Virus record (IMG/VR): IMGVR_UViG_3300042889_001272
Span: 171,562-235,561 of that record
Strand: one strand, 5' to 3'
DNA length: 64,000 bases
DNA from: a virus
Shown here in pieces: positions 1 to 7,694 of this stretch. The translations under genes and the position numbers were made by a program. A model generated the notes under the pieces. It saw nothing but the letters and a program-made list of their open reading frames with translations, was not told the DNA's origin and ran no database searches. Numbering within the stretch: the stretch's first letter is position 1; each line of letters starts with the position of its first letter.

Positions 1-432
1 GTTGTCCTCACTGCCAAATTCCAGCATAATATCAGGATTCAAACTTAATGCATATTCAATTAATTGCTTTGCATAATGTAATTGGTTATCTTTAATACGA
101 CTAACATCAATATGTATTAAATCAAATCTAGAGGCAATATCAGCCGATATAGTTTTCATACAACGAATGATTGCATCTTCAATGGACAGTCCTCGATCTA
201 AATCACTGAAGTAAGGCCCGCAATGATCTCTGCACAACAGCAAGTTTGGATTTTTATATTGTTTTACTTGTTCTGCTAATTCAGCAGTAGTACAAACATA
301 TCCTGTAACATAGTCAACTTGATTGCGGCTGGCAATAATCATCAATGGATAATTATTATCTCTTGTATGTTTAGCAAGGATTGATATAATTTCCTTGCTC
401 ATTGGTCCGAAGCCCAATTTAAATTGTTTCAT
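1..432 (-). CDS. GatZ/KbaZ-like aldolase-subunit family protein, 3' end beyond the window
   Basis: The reading frame opens at an ATG (432-430) and stays open for 144 codons to the window edge, so the C-terminus is missing. The N-terminal part resembles the tagatose-bisphosphate aldolase non-catalytic subunit family (GatZ/KbaZ): a GFGPMSKEI start, MIIASRNQVDYVTGYV at about residues 32-47 (family pattern: IEATSNQVNQ then GGYTG), and LLLCRDHCGPYFSD at about 65-78 (family pattern: LGGDHLGP). GatZ/KbaZ proteins are TIM-barrel partners of class II aldolases in sugar-phosphate metabolism. It overlaps the AroE-like gene by 14 nt and is the most distal gene visible in the glycan operon. The family is inferred from motifs only, and the catalytic role in this phage is unknown. 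Confidence 0.6.
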   Translation of the reverse strand, partial: MKQFKLGFGPMSKEIISILAKHTRDNNYPLMIIASRNQVDYVTGYVCTTAELAEQVKQYKNPNLLLCRDHCGPYFSDLDRGLSIEDAIIRCMKTISADIASRFDLIHIDVSRIKDNQLHYAKQLIEYALSLNPDIMLEFGSEDN

Positions 433-1159
433 ATTGTCTGCTTTCAATTTCGTTGTAGAGTTCTTCGCTGGGTTTTATCCCAGTGTAAATCTCAAATTGT
501 TTTAAGAATTGACTGCGATAAAACTCACGCCCAGATACATATTTAATATTATAATTCTGACATTGTTGTTTAAACTCGTTGTTCTTAATGGCCAAGTCGA
601 TTACCAACCTTGTGTCGGGGGGTATTTGTCCCAACATATATGGACTTTCATCAGTGCTTGTTCCCAATGCTGTACAGTTAATTATGATGTTTGCAGTCTT
701 ATACCGTTCATTCCATGTACTTAGATTCCTGGCACAAACATTTAAGTTTCCGTAATGTTCTTCTTCTAGATATTTAACGAACATACTGCCTATGGCTCCT
801 GCACCCAAAATAGTTATTTTATCTGTTTTATTGATATGCTTGCAAACATGTTCAACGCCTGCTAGATCGGCATTGTATCCATGAGTCTGTCCTTTGTTTA
901 TCTTAATAGTATTACAACTATTGTAAAGTTGTACATAGGGATGTTTTTTATTCAAATATGATATAATGGACTGCTTAAAAGGCATACTAACACTGATTCC
1001 AGCGACGTCGTCTTCAATGGCCTGCGTTATTGCTTTTTCAATATCAGTACAGGCCAATGGTTCATATGTTGCATCTATATTATAGTGTTTAAAGAATTCT
1101 GTGTAAAAATATTGCCCAGTCTTTCCTGGAAATTTACTTAGACTTATAAATTTTTTCAT
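419..1159 (-). CDS. Shikimate dehydrogenase-like (AroE fold) protein
   Basis: A 246-residue protein with the AroE two-domain layout. The substrate domain carries GISVSMPFKQ (family: G.NVT.PfK) at about residue 54, an NT pair near 83-84 and GYNADLAG (family: G.NTD..G) at about 94. It is followed by a Rossmann nucleotide site, ITILGAGAIGS, near 115-125. The usual N-terminal SxSPxxHN signature is replaced by FPGKTGQYFYTEFF, so the substrate may not be shikimate. It overlaps the NTF2-like gene upstream by 4 nt (ATGA type) and the GatZ-like gene downstream by 14 nt. An NAD(P)-dependent oxidation or reduction of a sugar-like acid is a reasonable guess. Fold assignment is fairly secure; substrate is not known. 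Confidence 0.72.
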   Translation of the reverse strand: MKKFISLSKFPGKTGQYFYTEFFKHYNIDATYEPLACTDIEKAITQAIEDDVAGISVSMPFKQSIISYLNKKHPYVQLYNSCNTIKINKGQTHGYNADLAGVEHVCKHINKTDKITILGAGAIGSMFVKYLEEEHYGNLNVCARNLSTWNERYKTANIIINCTALGTSTDESPYMLGQIPPDTRLVIDLAIKNNEFKQQCQNYNIKYVSGREFYRSQFLKQFEIYTGIKPSEELYNEIESRQYETI

Positions 1160-1494
1160 CGTTTGTACGCTCTTATTTCTCTTATTTTATTATCTTGATC
1201 AAAGTCTATAACATCTATTACTGGAATTGCAACTTTATTATCTAATATAACTTTGATCTCTGCTATAACAGTATTATGGCCCATGGCAATTTTATCAATT
1301 TCTATTCGAATATTCCCCAACTGTGAAAACAATGTTTGATTAAATGCCAATACATTTTCTCTGCCGATCATTTGTCCGTCCCAGTCTGTTAATATTACAT
1401 TTTCAGCAAACATTGTTTCCAAGCTGGTCAAATCCTTTTCACTGAATGCTTTTAAGTAAAGCATGGCAATCTGACTCTGTGTGGCTTTACCCAC
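1156..1494 (-). CDS. SnoaL/NTF2-like small protein
   Basis: A 112-residue protein with the pattern of the NTF2-like/SnoaL cone fold: an N-terminal helix (YLKAFSEKDLTSLETMF), then AENVILTDWDG and a C-terminal run of beta strands (VIDVIDFDQDNKIREIRAYK). Family members are small isomerases, cyclases or ligand-binding subunits. The start is GTG at 1494. It is supported by an 8-nt overlap with the stop of the upstream gene (GTGGGTAA), the same overlap style used repeatedly in this operon, and by GGAG upstream. The reaction is unknown; from context it probably acts on a sugar intermediate. Confidence 0.65.
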   Translation of the reverse strand: MGKATQSQIAMLYLKAFSEKDLTSLETMFAENVILTDWDGQMIGRENVLAFNQTLFSQLGNIRIEIDKIAMGHNTVIAEIKVILDNKVAIPVIDVIDFDQDNKIREIRAYKR

Positions 1495-3019
1495 GATCTA
1501 ACTCCGCAAATAGTTTAATACCCAAGTACCATAGGAATATATCAAATGGAGCAGTGTGCAATGGGCTCATGTTCCAAAAGATTATCGGTATTAATTGTTG
1601 TACTTTATTATAATCTAAATTGTTATCTACGATGTATTTCTTCAACCGCTGTTGATATACGGTGATATGATCGACATTCGGAATACTCAATGTTACACTG
1701 CTGTCTTCGATTTCTATGTTAAAATTATGATTCTTAATGTTGGCATAGTTGATGATCAACCCCCCGGCCATTTTAGCCAAGTCGTAGTATATATCACCGT
1801 ACTCGACTAGGCCTGCGAACTCATGTCGCCAGTCAATGATCTTAAACTCTCCGCTGTCACTGATGACAATGTTATCAAACTGTAAATCACCGTGCAGGAA
1901 TCCCGGGCGGGTAACTTGTGCAAAATATTCCCAGTCTATCTTATTTAAATAATAACTATGGTCTCGGACTTCTATGCCGTCGATGTTGGTCACTGGTTTT
2001 AAACCAGGATACTTTTCTAAAAACTTGTTGATACGTGACAGTGATTTTGTTTTATAGAACTCAATGCTGGCATCATGTATATCAGCATCTATGTCTCGCC
2101 ACACATTTTTTTCCAGCCAATTAAGCAATTCATTGAATGCCACTGGATTGTTGAACTCGTATAATGTCTTGCCTGGAAAGAAATCATAGGCCATATAATT
2201 GCCGCTGTGCGTACAGTTGGCGGGGAAGACATGTGGATTAGCCAATACTTTGTCATACTTCTTTTTGGCAACTGTGTTATCTAGCCACCATTTAACTACA
2301 CGATTGTTACAAATATATGTTACTTCGTCTTTTTTTGTAAAGTCGAATTTTTGGCTTTTACTTAATTCGGTTTGATATATTGTTGGACTGCCAAAGTCTA
2401 ACCATGTATTAAGATTCGCAGTATCACTGCCTAGTTTAATAATACCAATAAACTCATTACTGTGACTTTGTTCCAAGTCTGCAAAAAATGTTGTATAGTC
2501 ATTTATATACATCAGCCCTGTAAATGCCGACCAAGTTGCAGGAGTAGTTTCTTTAAACTTGATCTCTTGTATATGAAAACTATTGTTTTTGTTAAACATT
2601 GTATAAAGATGCGTGTCTTGTTCAGGCACTGACTTAACAAAATAACAATCCTTGTTTCTAACTAAATCTACCACTGTTTGGTCAAAGTAAGTGTCACAGG
2701 GTACATACCAAAAAGGTGCATCTATTACCTCTTTACATTGTAGCAATGTGTATCCGGTTCCTGATTTAGCACTGGTCCAGTCGTTGATGTGTAAAAATTC
2801 TATATTTCTGTCACTATATGCTACATTACAAAAATCTATAATTTGTTCTTTTAGATGTCCAACAGGTATAATAAACTTCGTATCCTTGGGAAAGTTATCT
2901 ATGATATGTCCTAAAACTGGTTTATCTTTGTAAGGCAATAATGCCTTATTAAGATTCTTAGTATAATTGCCCATTCTACTGCCAAGCCCGGCTGTAGGAA
3001 TAACAACAGTATTACTCAT
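1487..3019 (-). CDS. Fused sugar nucleotidyltransferase and APH/choline-kinase-like phosphotransferase
   Basis: A two-domain fusion of about 510 residues. The N-terminal half has the NTP-transferase signature VVIPTAGLGSRMG with a KALLPY..KPVL continuation, as in enzymes that make NDP-sugars or CDP-choline. The C-terminal half has the aminoglycoside/choline kinase catalytic loop LHGDLQFDNIV and the metal site IIDWR. One chain could therefore phosphorylate a small molecule and then activate it with a nucleotide, a logic resembling the separate LicA and LicC enzymes. The chosen ATG (3019) puts the signature right at the N-terminus and gives an 8-nt overlap (ATGAGTAA) with the cupin gene. A longer form starting at 3040 is possible. 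Substrate unknown. Confidence 0.8.
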   Translation of the reverse strand: MSNTVVIPTAGLGSRMGNYTKNLNKALLPYKDKPVLGHIIDNFPKDTKFIIPVGHLKEQIIDFCNVAYSDRNIEFLHINDWTSAKSGTGYTLLQCKEVIDAPFWYVPCDTYFDQTVVDLVRNKDCYFVKSVPEQDTHLYTMFNKNNSFHIQEIKFKETTPATWSAFTGLMYINDYTTFFADLEQSHSNEFIGIIKLGSDTANLNTWLDFGSPTIYQTELSKSQKFDFTKKDEVTYICNNRVVKWWLDNTVAKKKYDKVLANPHVFPANCTHSGNYMAYDFFPGKTLYEFNNPVAFNELLNWLEKNVWRDIDADIHDASIEFYKTKSLSRINKFLEKYPGLKPVTNIDGIEVRDHSYYLNKIDWEYFAQVTRPGFLHGDLQFDNIVISDSGEFKIIDWRHEFAGLVEYGDIYYDLAKMAGGLIINYANIKNHNFNIEIEDSSVTLSIPNVDHITVYQQRLKKYIVDNNLDYNKVQQLIPIIFWNMSPLHTAPFDIFLWYLGIKLFAELDRG

Positions 3020-3461
3020 GTTCGTAGCTGATTCTACCATGTGTTCTACCTGCGTCGTCTTGTAATCGAATTACATCATCTAATTCTGTTGTGCTGGTTT
3101 CCATGAATTCTAAATCAGTGTCAGCGATTACTCTGTGTACATAGCCTGGTTGTACATTGAATACAACACCGGCTTTAAGTTCTATACGTTCGAATGTATA
3201 TTCGTAGGCTTCTACTTGCCTAGACGTCATGCCTTGTTCTAAAAACTTGGCAATGTCCAGTGGTTCTCGACTGCGATGTAACATGCCTGTGCCGCTGAGA
3301 ACGTAGTTAGTTTCTATCTTATATTCGTGTACTTGTAAGCTGGTTCTATTGCCCGCTTTGAATAAAATACGTTTACTGGCATACGGAGTTTGGCTTCCAT
3401 CTGCAATCCAAAGCTCGTAGCCCCAGTGTTTAGTTACTTTTTTAATTTTCATCATGCCCAT
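3012..3461 (-). CDS. Cupin-domain protein (mannose-6-phosphate isomerase type II-like)
   Basis: A 149-residue single cupin. It shows the KxWGxE motif (KHWGYELWIA) at the N-terminus, typical of the cupin part of type II phosphomannose isomerases. Metal-ligand-type residues follow in SLQVHEYKIETNYVLSGTG (H, E and G positions of cupin motif 1), and a second motif lies around QPGYVHRV. Such proteins isomerise or epimerise sugar phosphates, or bind sugars. Possible starts lie at 3461, 3455 and 3452; 3455 would give an ATGA overlap with the SGNH gene. It sits directly before the nucleotidyltransferase-kinase fusion, consistent with supply of an activated sugar. Confidence 0.75.
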   Translation of the reverse strand: MGMMKIKKVTKHWGYELWIADGSQTPYASKRILFKAGNRTSLQVHEYKIETNYVLSGTGMLHRSREPLDIAKFLEQGMTSRQVEAYEYTFERIELKAGVVFNVQPGYVHRVIADTDLEFMETSTTELDDVIRLQDDAGRTHGRISYEHE

Positions 3462-4249
3462 CCATTTTCTTTTAACTTTGTTAATACTATGTTATATGCT
3501 TCATTATGCCCGTCGGGTCCAGTATGCCACGTTTTAATTTCATCTGGATATTTGACACTTAATTCTCCCCAGGACAATCTAACTAAATTTTCTTCATCCA
3601 TGTACTTAGCATATTCTTCTGGCTCTTGTGTCAGCATCAAATGTTTAATATTATGTTTCTTTAACAGTTGATGTGCCATGGTCATTACCCCAATACTTTG
3701 TAATCGATTTATCCTAGGGTCGTGTATAGTTGTGGCAAAGTCGTACAGTGTTTTCATTCTTTCTTTTGGTTCATTTTGAAATCTAGCATAATAGCCAGAA
3801 TACTTGTCATCTTTTCTAAATGTTTCCCAAAAGTCAATTACACCCATGTAATTTTCAGTGAACATTCCGCCCTTGTACAAAGGATCATCTTGCATGGGAT
3901 GCTTGTCTAAAACTTGATGATATGTTTCTGCTCTATAAGGAGGATATTGATGATAATTAACATCGACATTTGTTATTTCATGTCCGAATTTGTAGTCCAT
4001 GGGAAACCAATCAACCCTGTCATAACTAGTATGACTCACTAATACAATGTCATCTTCTGATGCAATATTTTTTACTGCATATTCTGCCTGCAAGTAAATG
4101 CTTAGATTCGTACTAGATCCTTTGGCAAGATTAAACAACTCTCTTTCAAGGTTGTTTGCCAATAATACTCCATATGGTTCTGTATGCAAATCTATGCACC
4201 CAATACCAATATTAAAACTATCACCACATATTATTAATTTTTTAGACAT
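3452..4249 (-). CDS. SGNH/GDSL-like hydrolase (copy 1)
   Basis: About 265 residues. The N-terminus KKLIICGDSFNIG carries the block I GDS(F) nucleophile motif, and HTGPDGHNEAYN near the C-terminus carries the block V D-x-x-H pair in the form DGHN. This is the layout of SGNH hydrolases, which deacylate or acylate lipids and glycans. The ATG at 4249 is preferred over 4276 because it puts GDSF in the usual place and gives an 8-nt overlap (ATGTCTAA) with the upstream gene. It is one of two SGNH genes in this operon, separated by a glycosyltransferase-like gene. The likely role is editing O-acyl groups on a glycan. Confidence 0.7.
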   Translation of the reverse strand: MSKKLIICGDSFNIGIGCIDLHTEPYGVLLANNLERELFNLAKGSSTNLSIYLQAEYAVKNIASEDDIVLVSHTSYDRVDWFPMDYKFGHEITNVDVNYHQYPPYRAETYHQVLDKHPMQDDPLYKGGMFTENYMGVIDFWETFRKDDKYSGYYARFQNEPKERMKTLYDFATTIHDPRINRLQSIGVMTMAHQLLKKHNIKHLMLTQEPEEYAKYMDEENLVRLSWGELSVKYPDEIKTWHTGPDGHNEAYNIVLTKLKENGWA

Positions 4250-5039
4250 CTTTATATTTCTCTTCCCACCATTCATTTTGTTTATTTCTCAAATCCTGAA
4301 AACTATGTTCATGTTTTATCATACCATTTTCAAACATATCATTTATATTATCTCTTAATATCACACAATCCATGTATCTGTGAAGTAAGTTATCTATAGT
4401 CTTGCCGCGCTCTATTAAATATCTTGCAAATAAACTATGAATATCATATTTGTTCGAAATAGTTTCGTTGTAATAGTATACATAATAATCAAAAAACTCA
4501 GACAGTATTTTAAACATTTCCCAATCTACCATTAGACACGTATCATTAGTGGAAAAATAATCGCTGTTTGGATCAGTGCTTAATCCGCCGATGCTGTGCA
4601 TGTGGTCAGGAATAGGTAGCTGATTATTAAAATTTTTAATAGGCTGTAGATAACGAATATATAAATCTGGGCGCCATAATAATATCTTATTGTACTGTCT
4701 TACATGTTGCATTGACAACAAAACTTGATAAGCATATTTCCATTTAAATGCCATGCCGATTGTAGGGTGATATGCAAATTCAGGATTTTGTTTTAATTGT
4801 TGTTCCGTAAACATCATTTTATTATCTACTAATAAGTTTATTGATGAAAAGTTTACACTACTTCTATTAATAGTATTTGCTATAATATCAGTAGTACACT
4901 CTGTATGCATATCAGTTGACTGCGGATTATAAATTTTATTTTCAGTGATTAAATAATAATCAGCATCAATTATCCAACTGCTGGACGCTTCGACTAGATG
5001 TCGCATCACTCCAGAAATTATAATCGCAGTGTTAGACAT
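4242..5039 (-). CDS. Putative glycosyltransferase-like protein (SG-x-xR family)
   Basis: A 265-residue protein beginning TAIIISGVMRHL, related in pattern to the SGQ-x-R N-termini of the two genes at 5948 and 6846. It also shares an acidic stretch around IDADYYLITENK and an arginine-rich middle (YNKILLWRPDLYIRY). These are features of phage-encoded glycosyltransferase-like proteins of the GT-A kind, but no DxD motif can be fixed with certainty. It overlaps both neighbours by 8 nt (ATGTCTAA). Function is inferred from family resemblance and context. Confidence 0.5.
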   Translation of the reverse strand: MSNTAIIISGVMRHLVEASSSWIIDADYYLITENKIYNPQSTDMHTECTTDIIANTINRSSVNFSSINLLVDNKMMFTEQQLKQNPEFAYHPTIGMAFKWKYAYQVLLSMQHVRQYNKILLWRPDLYIRYLQPIKNFNNQLPIPDHMHSIGGLSTDPNSDYFSTNDTCLMVDWEMFKILSEFFDYYVYYYNETISNKYDIHSLFARYLIERGKTIDNLLHRYMDCVILRDNINDMFENGMIKHEHSFQDLRNKQNEWWEEKYKDV

Positions 5040-5943
5040 ATAACTTATGTTGCTTAATATATCTTACTAATTCATTAGCCCATGCTTCATGACCTTCCGG
5101 GCTAGGATGCCAGCCAGTCAAAGGAGGATTGACATTATTAACAGGATCTTCTATGTAACTCTTAAAAGTATTATTGGAGTGATCTTTTTTATAAAATCTA
5201 ACAGGATCTATACTATCCCATAGTGCAGTATAATCATTGACGTGCAGTTCGCGAAGCATTGGATTTTTAGATTGTTGATATTTATGACCACCAATACTGC
5301 CTTTTAACTTTTTAACTTCGTCACTGACTTTTAAATCCTGCCAATCATTAGGATTGGCATTGGGCGTTTGATAGAAAGCATTAAAGCACATCCATTTAAT
5401 ATTATTAACTCTGCAAAAGTTCTGCAACTGCAAAACATTTAATACATATCTAGGAATATATTCTTCGGCATGCCATAGATATGCAACATATAATTCCCAG
5501 AATTTTTCCTGGGCAACTGCATCAAAGTGCGGGACCTGCGGCCACAATCTAAATAGATGCGATAACCCATCGTCTTTATACCAAAAGCTATTGCGTTCAG
5601 GACTTGTCCAGCCAATTATAACAAACAACTTATCAGTTGGAATATTATTTGCTATATATTTTTGAGAAATATAGTTAATAGTTCTACGTAGAATAGTACC
5701 GTTGTCATCGGCTGGCCAACTGAGATTAGTCACTGGAACTTTTAAAAGTTTTGCCAAATGTGTGGGGAAAATTTTAGGCGTTCTATAAGCATCATTTTCT
5801 TCTACAAAATCATAATGCCCCGGGTGTGTATCATCTGGATATCTTTTTGCAATATTAGGATCGACGATTTCACAGCCAAATGTCCAGCTGTCACCGTCAC
5901 ATATAATTTCTGGTTCTATGTTGACATCGATGATGTCAACCAT
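5032..5943 (-). CDS. SGNH/GDSL-like hydrolase (copy 2)
   Basis: About 303 residues from the ATG at 5943. Block I is EIICDGDSWTFGCE near the N-terminus. Block V is WHPSPEGHEAWANEL near the C-terminus, carrying a usable active-site His. The protein is longer than copy 1 and differs in the middle, so the two are probably not recent duplicates. A longer ATG start at 5988 overlaps the upstream gene by 41 nt. A TTG at about 5964 follows an AGGAGG, but that string also encodes residues of the upstream protein. Probable O-acyl hydrolase or transferase acting on the operon product. Confidence 0.68.
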   Translation of the reverse strand: MVDIIDVNIEPEIICDGDSWTFGCEIVDPNIAKRYPDDTHPGHYDFVEENDAYRTPKIFPTHLAKLLKVPVTNLSWPADDNGTILRRTINYISQKYIANNIPTDKLFVIIGWTSPERNSFWYKDDGLSHLFRLWPQVPHFDAVAQEKFWELYVAYLWHAEEYIPRYVLNVLQLQNFCRVNNIKWMCFNAFYQTPNANPNDWQDLKVSDEVKKLKGSIGGHKYQQSKNPMLRELHVNDYTALWDSIDPVRFYKKDHSNNTFKSYIEDPVNNVNPPLTGWHPSPEGHEAWANELVRYIKQHKLYV

Positions 5944-5947
5944 TCGT

Positions 5948-6859
5948 TTAGATGTACCACTCAAACCATTTCCTCCTAATTTCTTCATAGTTATAAATTG
6001 AATTCAATTTTGCTTCCACTGCGGTGCTTCGCATCACTGCATATTCAAATGGATTTACGCAGTTTGGGTGTATGGATAATTCTGTCATGTAATTATATAA
6101 TAAACAACCGGGTCCTAGCCATAATACTTTATCCAAGTTTAAACCACATTGATTCTTAAATTGATATTCCATGGGGCGGGAGATTTTATGAAAAGAATAT
6201 AGATCTCCCATTAAATCCATGGTAGGACTATCACCATAAAATAACACATCATCAAAATTATTAGAATTAAATTCTGAGGCAAATTTGCTTACGGGTGTAG
6301 CTGTATAACAAACGCCTGGCCAAACTCGTTGTAAAGGAAATCGATGACTAGGGTTGTAAATGACATCCAATCTTGCCTTAATAACTAAGTCATATTGAAA
6401 ACTTTGTTTCAATTCATAGTCTCTTTTAAGCATTAAACTTCTTGCAAAGCTATAGAACATTGGATCCCAGGCACGTTTGAATTTTTCTTTATCAAATTCT
6501 TGTTGTATAAAACCCTTTGGCTTATATGTTTCTATAATGGCATCTCGATCATTGTGAATCACATCAGTATAAACAGTGATATCTGTTTTGGGCAAGCGCC
6601 ATGTATTGGTATCCCATGTATGAATAAAGTAATCAGTTTCTACATCCAAGCCATTTTCTGGGTGCGGATATTCGTGTTCAAAGAAACGTTTAATGTTGGC
6701 AACACTTTCCTGCCAATAACGTGCTTGACCACTGAAGCAAACTGCAATTCTAAATTTTCTTTTAGGTTCCGCTGATAGCGGCTCTGGTATTTCAACCTGA
6801 ATAGGCGCACTACGCAAATTGCCAGTAAGTGAGTCTATTTCAACATTAAATAAGCTCAT
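5948..6859 (-). CDS. Putative glycosyltransferase, SGQ-x-R family (copy A)
   Basis: About 303 residues. After an N-terminal leader of about 35 residues comes RIAVCFSGQARYWQES, then a conserved DYFIHTWDTN and, later, YDLVIKARLDVIY. The neighbouring gene shows the same three landmarks (VAICISGQPRTWEK, IDIFCHVWDYN, YDLCIKIRYDMFF), so the two are paralogues. The R/I-x-R-x-D landmark is typical of phage and capsule glycosyltransferase-like families. The ATG at 6859 follows AGGTGG and overlaps the upstream gene by 14 nt; the longer start at 6865 would be GTG. Confidence 0.62.
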   Translation of the reverse strand: MSLFNVEIDSLTGNLRSAPIQVEIPEPLSAEPKRKFRIAVCFSGQARYWQESVANIKRFFEHEYPHPENGLDVETDYFIHTWDTNTWRLPKTDITVYTDVIHNDRDAIIETYKPKGFIQQEFDKEKFKRAWDPMFYSFARSLMLKRDYELKQSFQYDLVIKARLDVIYNPSHRFPLQRVWPGVCYTATPVSKFASEFNSNNFDDVLFYGDSPTMDLMGDLYSFHKISRPMEYQFKNQCGLNLDKVLWLGPGCLLYNYMTELSIHPNCVNPFEYAVMRSTAVEAKLNSIYNYEEIRRKWFEWYI

Positions 6860-7694
6860 GTCCACCTAATTCTCCTTCTAATCCTGATTTTATTTTTCTA
6901 TCTAAGTAGTCCTGACTCCTGAATATTTTAGGATCAACTGACAATGGGGATATTTCTATGTTTAACATCTTTGCATAAAAATACAATGCGTGTTCTGGGC
7001 CCACTAGATTATTACTGTTAAAACTTTTCTTTCCTATAATCGGCAACCATCTATAAAATTCACAGATGCGGTTAAATGTAACAGTGTCAGCAAACCAAAA
7101 TACGTCGCCCAATCTATGAAAAGGAAATTGTTCAGGATCTTTTCTAGTATGACAAGTATAAAAAGTATTAACTTCTGGATACACTAGATCATATCTTACA
7201 AAATGATCAATTTGATAATCATCAAAAAACATGTCGTATCTTATCTTGATGCATAAATCATAATGAAAATCATTTTCGAACTCGTGAATTTTCTTTAAGT
7301 GAGCGGCTCTCATCACGCTATAGAATTGGCCGGCGGCCCAATCTAATTTAGTTTCACCGTGCTCATTGAGATGTACAGCATTTTGTTCGCGCACATCTTT
7401 GATTTTATTTTTGTTAGAAAATTCATCTTCAAATACACACGCTTTGGGTTTTATTATATCTACAAATCTCTTCTTTTCATCATCAGATATTTTGTCTCCG
7501 GGCACGGTATTATAATCCCAGCCTTCGTGCATTAACAAACGATGGGGCGGCGAATTATAATCCCATACATGACAAAATATGTCTATGTCATCGACTTCGT
7601 ATGATTGTTTGATTTTATCAATTAGTTTAAACCACGTATGATAACATTTTTCCCATGTTCGGGGTTGTCCGCTGATACAAATAGCCACTTTCAT
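6846..7694 (-). CDS. Putative glycosyltransferase, SGQ-x-R family (copy B)
   Basis: A 282-residue protein starting MKVAICISGQPRTWEKC, followed by FCHVWDYN and YDLCIKIRYDMFFDDY. These three landmarks are shared in order with the 5948-6859 protein and point to a common glycosyltransferase-like family. A GPEHALYFY motif near residue 230 resembles the late acidic patch of such enzymes. It overlaps the radical SAM gene by 4 nt (ATGA). The acceptor and donor are unknown. Confidence 0.62.
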   Translation of the reverse strand: MKVAICISGQPRTWEKCYHTWFKLIDKIKQSYEVDDIDIFCHVWDYNSPPHRLLMHEGWDYNTVPGDKISDDEKKRFVDIIKPKACVFEDEFSNKNKIKDVREQNAVHLNEHGETKLDWAAGQFYSVMRAAHLKKIHEFENDFHYDLCIKIRYDMFFDDYQIDHFVRYDLVYPEVNTFYTCHTRKDPEQFPFHRLGDVFWFADTVTFNRICEFYRWLPIIGKKSFNSNNLVGPEHALYFYAKMLNIEISPLSVDPKIFRSQDYLDRKIKSGLEGELGGHELI

